Shown: positions 55,419-62,750 of the stretch, piece by piece
How the letters are laid out: the number at the start of each line of letters is the position of its first letter
Numbering within the stretch: position 1 is the first letter of the stretch
Source of the DNA: Sciscionella marina DSM 45152
Lineage (GTDB): Bacteria; Actinomycetota; Actinomycetes; Mycobacteriales; Pseudonocardiaceae
Assembly (NCBI RefSeq): GCF_000379465.1
Contig: NZ_KB905465.1
Location: forward strand, 186,001-250,000
DNA length: 64,000 nucleotides
Direction of reading: 5' to 3'
Translations under genes and position numbers: made by a program
Notes under the pieces: model-generated
Told to the model about the DNA's origin: nothing
The model's input: only the letters and a program-made list of their open reading frames with translations
Database searches by the model: none

Positions 55419-55838
55419 CCAAGAGCACGCCTGACAACTCCATGTCCTGCTGCGCTGAGACGTCGGCGAAGTACCTTCGCATGCCAGCGCGGCGCTGGTA
55501 TGGCCTCCAGCGCCGGCGGGCATGGCCAGCGTCGTCCTCGATCACCGCAGAAACCCACTACGGCTCAATCGTTCGCCGCGACCTCGGCCGCGGGTGTCCC
55601 CCAGGACACCGGATCCACGCTGGACACCCGCTCGCGACGGACGAGAGTCATCAGACGCGCTCCTGAAGCGGACGGGTTGACCTCAACCTTAGTTGATGTT
55701 GCACGGTGGGAACGGGTCGAACGGAACAGACCGAAAGTAAAAACCGTTCGAAACCGGGCAGGAGTCTCCGTAGGCTGACCATGCCTTCGGCGGCTTCTGC
55801 CGCACCGCGCATTCATCGGAAGAGTCTTGGGGGAACCC
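55419..55838. other. Spacer of about 420 bases between pepN and the first exporter gene
   Basis: I see no credible gene here. The first bases resemble the sequence before the orphan deoR gene (18171-18198). A hairpin ATGCCAGCGC ... GCGCTGGTAT lies near 55480-55502 and may end the pepN transcript. The right half is less G/C-rich and holds the operator-like repeats at 55683-55751. Confidence 0.5.
55683..55751 (+). promoter_or_regulatory. Two inverted repeats upstream of the tandem exporter genes
   Basis: TCAACCTTAGTTGA (55683-55696) has exact 5-base arms, and TCGAACGG (55717-55724) pairs exactly with CCGTTCGA (55744-55751). Both are in the A/T-richer part of the spacer and are candidate sites for a repressor of the exporters; no regulator gene is adjacent. 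Confidence 0.4.
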
Positions 55839-57532
55839 GTGTCCACTTCCACTCTCGGTCACGCGAGTGAACCGAAGAATCCACCGGCCGCGATCCCGCG
55901 CCAGGCCTGGCTGAGCCTGATCGCCGTGGTGTTCGGCGTGTTCGTCGTGATGCTCGACGGCACCGTGCTGTTCGTGGCCAATCCGGAGATCGCCACCGAT
56001 CTGCACGCCGGGCCCGCCGGGATCCAGTGGGTCACCAATGCCTATGTGCTGGTGCTGGCCGGGCTGATGATCCCGCTCGGCAACCTCGCCGACCGGTTCG
56101 GCCGCAAGCGGATGTTCCTGATCGGGGTCGGCGGATTCTCGCTGGCCTCGTTGCTGGCCGGGCTCTCGGTCTCGATCGGGATGCTCATCGCGGTGCGGGT
56201 GCTGCAGGCAGCGTTCGGCGCGATGCTGATCCCCGCGGGCATGGGCGTGTTGCGTGCCGCCTTCCCGCCGGACCGGCTCGCCCGCGCGATGGGCGTGTTC
56301 GCCGCGCTCTCCGGGGTTTCCTTCGCGGCCGCCCGATCATCGGCGGGCTGCTGGTGCAGTACGCGAGCTGGCCGTGGGTGTTCTTCATCAACCTGCCCTT
56401 CGGCGTGCTCGGCGTACTGCTCGGGATGCGGATCATCAAGGAGTCCGGGGAACGGGTCCGGCAGAGTTTCGACCTGCTCGGCGCGAGCATCCTCACCGTG
56501 GCGATGGTCAGCCTGATCTGGGGCATCACCCAGGCTCAGGCCGTGGGCTGGACGAGCGCGAACACGCTGGTGTTCATCGCACTCGGGCTGGTGTTCGGCG
56601 CCGTGTTCGTGGTCGTCCAGGCCAAGGTGGCCAACCCGATGATGCCGCTGAGCCTGTTCCGCAGCCGTACCCTCGCGCTCGGCTCGGTGCTGATGGTCAT
56701 GGTCATGTTCTCGATGCTCTCGCTGATGTTCTTCGTGACCTTCCTGGTGCAGGGCGTGCTCGGCCAGTCGGCGATCGTCACCGGGCTCTCGATGCTGCCG
56801 TTCTCGGTGATGTTCGCGATCATCTCGCCGTTTTCCGGGCTGTTGACCGAGAAGTTCGGGGTGCGCAAGCTGCTGGTGCTCGGCGCCGTGCTGTTCGCGG
56901 CCGGGCTGCTGCTCATGCTGCGCGTGGACGCGGATTCCGGGGTGTTCGACCTGCTGCCGACCTTCGTGCTCGGCGGGTTCGGCCTCGGGCTGATGATGGT
57001 CTCCGCCACCCAGGCCATCGTGGGCAGCGCACCAGTGGAGAAGGCGGGCGTGGCCTCGGGCATCCAGCAGTCCATGACCCAGCTGGGCGCATCGCTGGGC
57101 ACCTCGGTGCTGGGCAGCGTGCTGGCCACCATGGTCGCGGGCAGCTTCGCGCGAAACCTGCGCGGCACGTTCGGCGGCCGCGGCGGACAGGCCGTCGATG
57201 CCCTCGGCGGCAGCGAGGCGGTACACAAGAGCGTGGAGCTCGGGTTCCCGCCCGCGGCCCGCTCCGGGCTCGCCGGGCAGCTGGCCGGGACCGGGATCCC
57301 ACGCCAGCAGGCGGAGCAGCTCGCCGCGGGCGTGGCCCGCGCGGCGCACGTGACCTTCGTGAACGGGCTGCACACCGTGTACCTCGTGGGCACCGTGGTG
57401 ATCCTGGTCGGTGCCGCGCTCGCCCTGTTCATCAAGGATTCCGAGGCGGTCGCGAACACCGAGCAGGCCGTGCACGGGCAAGTACCCCGTATGAGGACCT
57501 TCACCGTCGACCGGTTCCGCGGCCGTCCGTAG
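55839..57532 (+). pseudogene. EmrB/QacA-type MFS exporter, frameshifted first copy
   Basis: The N-terminal half is a normal 14-helix MFS start (AIPRQAWLSLIAVVFGVFVVMLDGTVLFVANPEIA, IQWVTNAYVLVLAGLMIPLGNLADRFGRKR). Around 56328-56334 (GCGGCCGCCC) one base is missing compared with the intact paralog. The rest (IIGGLLVQYASWPWVFFINLPFGVLG ... up to the stop at 57532) continues in another frame. Adding one G would give about 564 residues. The start is the GTG at 55839 behind GGGGGA. It is either inactive or a sequencing slip. Confidence 0.8.
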
Positions 57533-57575
57533 GCTGTACGACGAGTCCACGTGATCTTTCCCGAGGGGTACACCG

Positions 57576-59189
57576 ATGTCCGCTGCACCGACGGACGAGC
57601 GCGCCGAGCCCGGCGGCGGCACGATTCCGCGGCACGCATGGCCGAGCCTGATCGCCGTGGTCACCGGGATCTTCGTGGTGATGATCGACGGCACCGTGGT
57701 CGCGGTCGCCAACCCGACGATCGCCAGTGACCTGCACGCCAGCCCGGAGGGCATCCAGTGGGTCACCAACGCCTATCTGCTGGTGCTCGCCGGGCTGACC
57801 ATCCCGATGGGCACCCTCGCCGACAAGTTCGGCCGCAAACGCCTGTTCCTGATCGGGGTCGGCGGGTTCTCGCTGGCCTCGCTGCTGTGCGGGCTCGCCG
57901 GTTCGATCTGGCTGCTCGTGGCCGCGCGGGCGCTGCAGGCGGTGTTCGGCTCGATGATCGGGCCCGCGGGCATCGGCGTGCTGCGTGCGGCGTTCCCGGC
58001 GGACAAGCTCTCCCGCGCGCTCGGGATCTTCGGCTCGATCTCGGCCATCGCCACGGCGGGCGGGCCGATCGTGGGCGGGCTGCTCGTGCAGTATGCGAGC
58101 TGGCCATGGGTGTTCTTCATCAACCTGCCCTTCGGCGTGCTCGGTGTCTCGCTGGGGCTGGTGATCATCCGGGAATCGAGTGAGCGGATCAGGCAGCGGC
58201 TGGACCTGCCCGGCGCGATCACCCTCACTCTCGCCATGGCGAGCCTGGTGTGGGGCATCACGAGGGCCCAGGACAGCGGCTGGACGAGCACGACAACGCT
58301 CGTGTTCATCGCGCTCGGGCTCGTGCTGCTCGCCGCGTTCGCGGTCATCGAGCTCACGGTGGAGAGCCCCATGGTGCCGCTGACCCTGTTCCGGGACCGC
58401 TCGCTGTCCATCGGCATCGTGCTGATGATCGTCGTGATGTTCTCGATGTTCAGCCTGATGTTCTTCATCACCTTCTTCCTGCAGGGCCCGCAGGAGCTGA
58501 CCGCGGTGGCCACCGGAATCGCGCTGCTCCCGCTCTCCGCGACCTCGGTCGTGGCCTCCCCGGTCTCCGGCTGGATGACCGAGAAGGCCGGTGTGCGCAA
58601 GACCCTGGTCTCCGGGGCTGTGCTGCTGGTGATCGGACTGCTGCTGATGCAGCGCATCGAGGCCGGTTCGAGCGTGTGGGAGCTGGTGCCCACCTTCGTG
58701 ATCGGCGGCTTCGGCATCGGATTCATGATGGTCGCGGCCACCCAGGCGATCGTGGGCAACGCCCCCGTGGACAAGGCAGGTGTCGCCTCCGGGCTGCAGC
58801 AGTCCATGACCCAGCTCGGTGGCGCACTGGGCACCTCGGTGCTCGGCGGGGTGATGGCCGCGGTGGTGAGCTCCGGCTTCGCGGGGAACCTGCGCGGGGC
58901 GCTCGGCAGCGAACAGGCCGCCGAGCAGGTCGCCGCGGGGCTCGGCAAGACCGTGGAGCTCGGCTTTCCACCGGCCGCCCGGGACGCGATCGCCGCGGGC
59001 CTGACCCAGACCGGCGCGCCCGCGGCCAAGGCGGACCAGATCGCGGGCACGATCAGCGGTATCGCGCACCAGACCTTCATGACCGGGCTGCACACCGTGT
59101 ACTGGGTCGGTGCGGCCGTCGCGGTGCTCGCCGGGATACTCGCCCTGTTCGTGCGCGACGCCTTATCCCCGGCCGAGGTGCGCGACTAA
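57576..59189 (+). CDS. EmrB/QacA-type MFS drug exporter
   Basis: The 537-residue inner-membrane proton antiporter has 14 helices. It carries the DHA2 markers MIDGTVVAVANPTIASDL, IQWVTNAYLLVLAGLTIPMGTLADKFGRKR (motif A), GVLRAAFPADKLSRALGIFGSI and GPIVGGLLVQYASWPWVFFINLPFGVLG (motif C region). It is clearly a tandem paralog of the preceding frameshifted gene, 43 bases away, and supplies the intact sequence at the frameshift point. A strong bidirectional hairpin follows. Confidence 0.93.
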   Translation: MSAAPTDERAEPGGGTIPRHAWPSLIAVVTGIFVVMIDGTVVAVANPTIASDLHASPEGIQWVTNAYLLVLAGLTIPMGTLADKFGRKRLFLIGVGGFSLASLLCGLAGSIWLLVAARALQAVFGSMIGPAGIGVLRAAFPADKLSRALGIFGSISAIATAGGPIVGGLLVQYASWPWVFFINLPFGVLGVSLGLVIIRESSERIRQRLDLPGAITLTLAMASLVWGITRAQDSGWTSTTTLVFIALGLVLLAAFAVIELTVESPMVPLTLFRDRSLSIGIVLMIVVMFSMFSLMFFITFFLQGPQELTAVATGIALLPLSATSVVASPVSGWMTEKAGVRKTLVSGAVLLVIGLLLMQRIEAGSSVWELVPTFVIGGFGIGFMMVAATQAIVGNAPVDKAGVASGLQQSMTQLGGALGTSVLGGVMAAVVSSGFAGNLRGALGSEQAAEQVAAGLGKTVELGFPPAARDAIAAGLTQTGAPAAKADQIAGTISGIAHQTFMTGLHTVYWVGAAVAVLAGILALFVRDALSPAEVRD

Positions 59190-59202
59190 GGACGGGGACA
59201 GC

Positions 59203-59237
59203 GAAAAGGGGCGGCCCAGCGCGGGCCGCCCCTTTTC
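59203..59237. terminator. Bidirectional rho-independent terminator
   Basis: GAAAAGGGGCGGCCC (59203-59217) and GGGCCGCCCCTTTTC (59223-59237) are exact complements of 15 bases with a 5-base loop and T runs in both readings. It separates the exporter gene and the convergent DUF5130 gene. Confidence 0.92.
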
Positions 59238-59250
59238 GGATGCTCTGGGT

Positions 59251-59748
59251 CTAGCCGCCCGCCTGCTCGGTGAGCATGCGCAGTCCGGAGACCAGGCCAC
59301 CGATCAGGTCCCCCTCCTTGAAGGAGGCGACCATGCTCATCACGGCGAGCTTGCAGGCACGGTCGGTGAGCTGTTCGCGCGCGCCGCCGCCGGTCACGAT
59401 CTCGACCGCGCGCTGCCCCGGGGACAGCGCGATCAGCACCGAGCGGGCCGGATCGTCGGTCTCGGCGTGCAGCTCCTGCGCGCGGGCCCGCTTGTCCTCA
59501 CCGAGCTCGCCGAGGTACACGCTGAACACCAGCCCGGTTTCCCTGCTGGACAGCGTCAGCGCCTCGTCGAGCCTGCTCAGCTCGCGGGTGGAGAAGGGCG
59601 TCGACGGCTTCGGGGTGGCGTGCTCGAGCGCGGTGGAGATCCGCCCACCGGCCATCTCCGCGGCTCCGAAGGCGAGGTTCTCCGGCAGATCGGCCGGGCG
59701 TTCCAGCGAGGCGGTTCCCCCGCCCGCGACGACTTCACCAGTTGCCAC
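59251..59748 (-). CDS. DUF5130 (TPM-like) protein, Rv2468c-like
   Basis: The 165-residue protein contains STRELSRLDEALTLSSRETGLVFSVYLGELGEDKRARAQELHAETDDPARSVLIALSPGQRAVEIVTG. This is the TPM/DUF5130 pattern known beside pepN in mycobacteria. Function unknown; TPM domains in other proteins act in photosystem repair or as phosphatases. The GTG at 59748 overlaps the preceding small membrane protein gene by 14 bases. Confidence 0.82.
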   Translation of the reverse strand: MATGEVVAGGGTASLERPADLPENLAFGAAEMAGGRISTALEHATPKPSTPFSTRELSRLDEALTLSSRETGLVFSVYLGELGEDKRARAQELHAETDDPARSVLIALSPGQRAVEIVTGGGAREQLTDRACKLAVMSMVASFKEGDLIGGLVSGLRMLTEQAGG

Positions 59749-59998
59749 TTGCGCCTCCTACCGTGGTCTGCGCCCCGGCACCGATTTCGGCGTGCTGCGC
59801 CGAACCGTGCGCGCCGTGCGCGTCGAGTCCGGCACCCACCGGGTTCGGGCCCCACCACACGGGAGCGAAGTTCCATTCCTTGCCCGGCCGGTACGCGACG
59901 GCCTTGTTCCGCCGACCCGCGGTCGAGAGCAGAGCGATCAGGCCGTACAGCGCGGCCGGGATCACCACGTACACGAGGATGGTCTGCCAGACGGTCAC
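59735..59998 (-). CDS. Small single-helix membrane protein, Rv2468A-like
   Basis: The 87-residue protein begins with a transmembrane helix (TILVYVVIPAALYGLIALLS), then RRNKAVAYRPGKEWNFAPVWWGPNP and a Gly/Ala/His-rich tail. Such small proteins accompany DUF5130 genes in actinobacteria. It overlaps the DUF5130 gene, so both are made from one transcript and may act together at the membrane. Confidence 0.78.
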   Translation of the reverse strand: MTVWQTILVYVVIPAALYGLIALLSTAGRRNKAVAYRPGKEWNFAPVWWGPNPVGAGLDAHGAHGSAQHAEIGAGAQTTVGGASGNW

Positions 59999-60128
59999 AC
60001 CGTCACGTTAGCCGATCGCGCCCATCTCATCGCGCGGGGCTCATGGATTCCCTGGTCAGGACCGAAGACATGCCCTGCGTACCCCTTTGGACGCACGTGT
60101 GGGGGAGGCGACCCACCCAAATGCCGCC

Positions 60129-60157
60129 TTGTTTACACCCGATAGTGGTTTTAATGT
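60129..60157 (+). promoter_or_regulatory. Candidate promoter of the repeat-peptide gene
   Basis: TTGTTT (60129-60134) and TAATGT (60152-60157) are separated by 17 bases in an A/T-rich pocket. A transcript from here would have a leader of about 120 bases. That leader contains a near-perfect stem GACGGCA ... TGCTGTC and the AAGGAG ribosome binding site. Confidence 0.45.
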
Positions 60158-60283
60158 CACCTGTACGGGGCAAGGCGAATGCATATCGACTACCGACGGC
60201 AACCGTTGCTGTCGTATTCGTTCGGTATTTAGCTGATTGTCCGTCTTAACGAGTGAATAAAGCTATTCGACGAAGGAGTGCTC

Positions 60284-60379
60284 ATGAACACCGACCGCGG
60301 CACCGGAGTCCGTATCAACCGTGGCGTCCGCATCAATCGCGGTGTGCGCATCGACCGGGGTGTCCGGATCAACCGCTGA
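60284..60379 (+). CDS. 31-residue basic peptide made of GVRI(N/D)R repeats
   Basis: I recognise no family. AAGGAG lies 5 bases before the ATG. After seven leading residues (MNTDRGT) the peptide is four copies of GVRINR (third copy GVRIDR), ending at the stop. From residue 10 every third residue is Arg, and the gaps alternate Ile-Asn and Gly-Val; the net charge is about +7. The four copies use different codons for Gly, Val, Arg and Asn, which argues that the peptide, not the DNA, is conserved. A candidate promoter lies upstream and a hairpin downstream. No modification enzyme, transporter or toxin partner is adjacent. Confidence 0.6.
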   Translation: MNTDRGTGVRINRGVRINRGVRIDRGVRINR

Positions 60380-60413
60380 CCAGCGAGCCCACCGGGGAAT
60401 ACGCAACGGAGCC

Positions 60414-60453
60414 AGCCCGCCGCCATCGAGTGCCGTGCACCCGGCGGCGGGCT
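60414..60453. terminator. Hairpin between the repeat peptide and the HNH gene
   Basis: AGCCCGCCGCC (60414-60424) pairs exactly with GGCGGCGGGCT (60443-60453) around an 18-base loop. It lies 34 bases after the peptide stop and 21 bases past the convergent HNH stop, so it can end both transcripts. Confidence 0.65.
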
Positions 60454-60474
60454 CCATGCGTTCGGTGAGCGCTC

Positions 60475-61080
60475 CTACGCCGCCGGCTCGAGGTAGGGCA
60501 ACCACAACGGGTCGGTGTGCCGCACGCCCGCGAGCAGCCGCCAGTGCGGCCCCTTCGGCGCGGTGGGCTTCCTCGGCAGGGTCCAGCCGAGTTCGGAGAG
60601 CAGCTTGTCCGACTTACGGTGGTTGCATCGGGCACAACTGGCCACACAGTTCGTCCAGCTGTGCGGTCCGCTCCTGCTCCGCGGGATGACGTGGTCGATG
60701 GTCTCCGCGCGGGCGCAGCAGTACACACACCGATAGTGGTCCCGGTACATCACGCCCGCCCTGGTGAGCGGAACCTTCGCCCGGTAGGGCACCCGGACGT
60801 AGTTCTCCAGGCGGATCACCGAGGGCACGGTGACCTCCAGGCGCGCGGAGTGCAGCAGCGCGCCGGCCGGATCGTCGTGCACGACCTCGGCCTTGCCGCA
60901 GACGAGCAGTACGATCGCCCTGCGTAGCGGGAGTGCGGTGAGCGGTTCATAGGTCGCGTTGAGCAACAGCACCTGGCGCTTGCCCCATGGCCAGCCGATC
61001 GGGTCGCGGCACGCGTCCGTCCCCGCCGCCTCGCCGTCCTGCTGCGTGGCAGCGTTCGGGATCGGTTGTCGATCTATCAC
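60475..61080 (-). CDS. HNH endonuclease family protein, Rv2469c-like
   Basis: The 201-residue protein has an N-terminal domain VLLLNATYEPLTALPLRRAIVLLVCGKAEVV, typical of the actinobacterial family. The HNH zinc-finger nuclease follows: YRCVYCCARAETIDHVIPRSRSGPHSWTNCVASCARCNHRKSDKL. The target is unknown. The GTG at 61080 has GGAGG 7 bases upstream. It occupies the same place as Rv2469c next to glbO in M. tuberculosis. Confidence 0.9.
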   Translation of the reverse strand: MIDRQPIPNAATQQDGEAAGTDACRDPIGWPWGKRQVLLLNATYEPLTALPLRRAIVLLVCGKAEVVHDDPAGALLHSARLEVTVPSVIRLENYVRVPYRAKVPLTRAGVMYRDHYRCVYCCARAETIDHVIPRSRSGPHSWTNCVASCARCNHRKSDKLLSELGWTLPRKPTAPKGPHWRLLAGVRHTDPLWLPYLEPAA

Positions 61081-61260
61081 GCGACCACCTCCACCGGGTG
61101 CACGCACAGTCGACCACAAATACGGGTGAAAAGCACGTACGATTTGGCCACATGTCGCGGAGTCGACAACGACAGTGACCAACCTGGCCTCGGCAAGTAG
61201 CCTCGATGGGGCCGCCAAGGGCACTGACCTGAACATCCCCTGAACAGACCCGAAAGTTCG

Positions 61261-62268
61261 ATGTCGCCTTCCGCCACCTTCGCCGCTCCCCTGTCCGATG
61301 CGTTTTCCGGTACCGGCACCCCGCCGGACTGTGTGCGCGATGCCGACAGCTGGTGCTCCAAGCTCTACAGCCTCACCGGAAGCAACTGGCTCGCCTCGAG
61401 CGCGGATTGGCTGGTCGCCAAACCGGCGACGATCCTGCTCATCCTGATCGTCGCGCTGCTGGTGCGCTGGCTCGCCCGGCGCGCGATCGATCGCGCCGTC
61501 CAGGAACGGCCGGACGGGAAGAAACCCGCGCTGCTGCGCCCGTTCAAGGAGCGCGTCACCCGGACGCCCGCGGCCACGGAACGGCGACGGCAGCGCGCGA
61601 GGACCATCGGCTCGGTACTGAAATCCCTGCTGAACTTCATGGTCTTCGGTATCGCGGCGGTACTGGTCCTCGGCGAGCTCGGGGTGAACCTGACCCCGAT
61701 CATCGCCTCGGCCGGGGTGATCGGGGTCGCGGTCGGTTTCGGCGCCCAGACACTGGTACGCGATTTCCTCTCCGGCATGTTCATGATGGTCGAGGACCAG
61801 TACGGGGTCGGCGATGTGATCGACACCGGTGAGGCGATCGGCACCGTGGAGTCGGTCGGACTGCGCGTGACCACACTGCGCGATCTGAACGGCACCGTGT
61901 GGTACGTGCGCAACGGCGAGGTGCTGCGGATCGGGAACTTCAGCCAGGGCCACGCGGTCGCCGTGGTGGATGTGCCGATCTCCGGCAACGCGGATGTGGA
62001 CGAGGCGCTCGCGGTCGTGGACCGGGTCCTGCGCGCCGAGGAAACCCTTGCCGCCCTCGGTGAGGCCATGCTCGAGGAACCCCAGCTGCTCGGGGTGGAA
62101 TCGGTGACCGCGGAAGGCATCGGGCTGCGTGCCACGCTGAAGGTCCGCCCCGGTAAACAGTGGGCCATCCAGCGGTTGTTGCGGGCGCGCATCGTGGACG
62201 CGCTGCGCGACGCCGGGGTACCCGGCCCCGCGATCCGGATCGGCTCCGGCGAGAGCCGGAACGGGTAA
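61261..62268 (+). CDS. Small-conductance mechanosensitive channel (MscS family)
   Basis: The 335-residue membrane protein has a first helix [22 protein letters not shown], a second near [20 protein letters not shown] and the pore helix [41 protein letters not shown]. The cytoplasmic beta domain ([36 protein letters not shown]) follows. These channels release solutes on osmotic downshock. It has no mscS neighbour in the M. tuberculosis locus. The glbO start lies only 14 bases further on, so they are co-transcribed. Confidence 0.9.
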   Translation: MSPSATFAAPLSDAFSGTGTPPDCVRDADSWCSKLYSLTGSNWLASSADWLVAKPATILLILIVALLVRWLARRAIDRAVQERPDGKKPALLRPFKERVTRTPAATERRRQRARTIGSVLKSLLNFMVFGIAAVLVLGELGVNLTPIIASAGVIGVAVGFGAQTLVRDFLSGMFMMVEDQYGVGDVIDTGEAIGTVESVGLRVTTLRDLNGTVWYVRNGEVLRIGNFSQGHAVAVVDVPISGNADVDEALAVVDRVLRAEETLAALGEAMLEEPQLLGVESVTAEGIGLRATLKVRPGKQWAIQRLLRARIVDALRDAGVPGPAIRIGSGESRNG

Positions 62269-62282
62269 CTAGACTCGGGACC

Positions 62283-62681
62283 GTGGCAGCACCAGAGCAA
62301 CCGGAGCAGATTTCCTTCTACGAGGCCGTCGGTGGCGCCGAGACCTTCCACCGCATCGTGCACCGCTTCTACCAGGAGGTCGCCGAGGACGAGGTGCTCC
62401 GGCCGCTGTACCCGGAGGAAGATCTGGGCCCGGCCGAGCGGCGCCTGCGGATGTTCCTCGAGCAGTACTGGGGCGGCCCGCACACCTACTCCGAGGAGCG
62501 CGGCCATCCGCGGCTGCGGATGCGGCACGCGCCGTTCACCATCGGCCCCATCGAGCGCGACGCCTGGCTGCGCTGCATGCGGATCGCCGTGGACGAGGCC
62601 GGACTGCAACCGCGGCACCGTGACCAGCTGTGGCAGTACCTGGAGATGGCCGCCCAGTCGATGGTGAATTCCTGGCTGTGA
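62283..62681 (+). CDS. glbO: Truncated hemoglobin, group II (TrHbO)
   Basis: The 132-residue globin matches Glb[76 protein letters not shown], with the proximal heme histidine in the last part. The distal tyrosine/tryptophan pattern agrees with group II. It binds oxygen and may handle nitric oxide or peroxide near the membrane. The GTG at 62283 follows mscS closely. It corresponds to Rv2470 and is followed by aglA as in mycobacteria. Confidence 0.95.
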   Translation: MAAPEQPEQISFYEAVGGAETFHRIVHRFYQEVAEDEVLRPLYPEEDLGPAERRLRMFLEQYWGGPHTYSEERGHPRLRMRHAPFTIGPIERDAWLRCMRIAVDEAGLQPRHRDQLWQYLEMAAQSMVNSWL

Positions 62682-62750
62682 TGTTCACCCCGGAGTAGTT
62701 CTCGACTCACCGGTAGCTCGCACAGCCGTCCGGGTGGCATGATCTGCAAG

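Noticed and set aside
57501-59093. Long minus-strand frame opposite the intact exporter
   Set aside because: The exporter reading is supported by complete MFS motifs; the antisense frame is rich in His, Asp and Arg and has no known domain.
60284-60379. Arginine-codon attenuator leader
   Set aside because: Nine arginine codons would suit attenuation, but no arginine gene follows on the same strand; a hairpin and a convergent gene come next.
60253-60468. Longer overlapping frame (71 codons) across the repeat peptide
   Set aside because: It lacks a ribosome binding site, and the synonymous-codon pattern supports the other frame.
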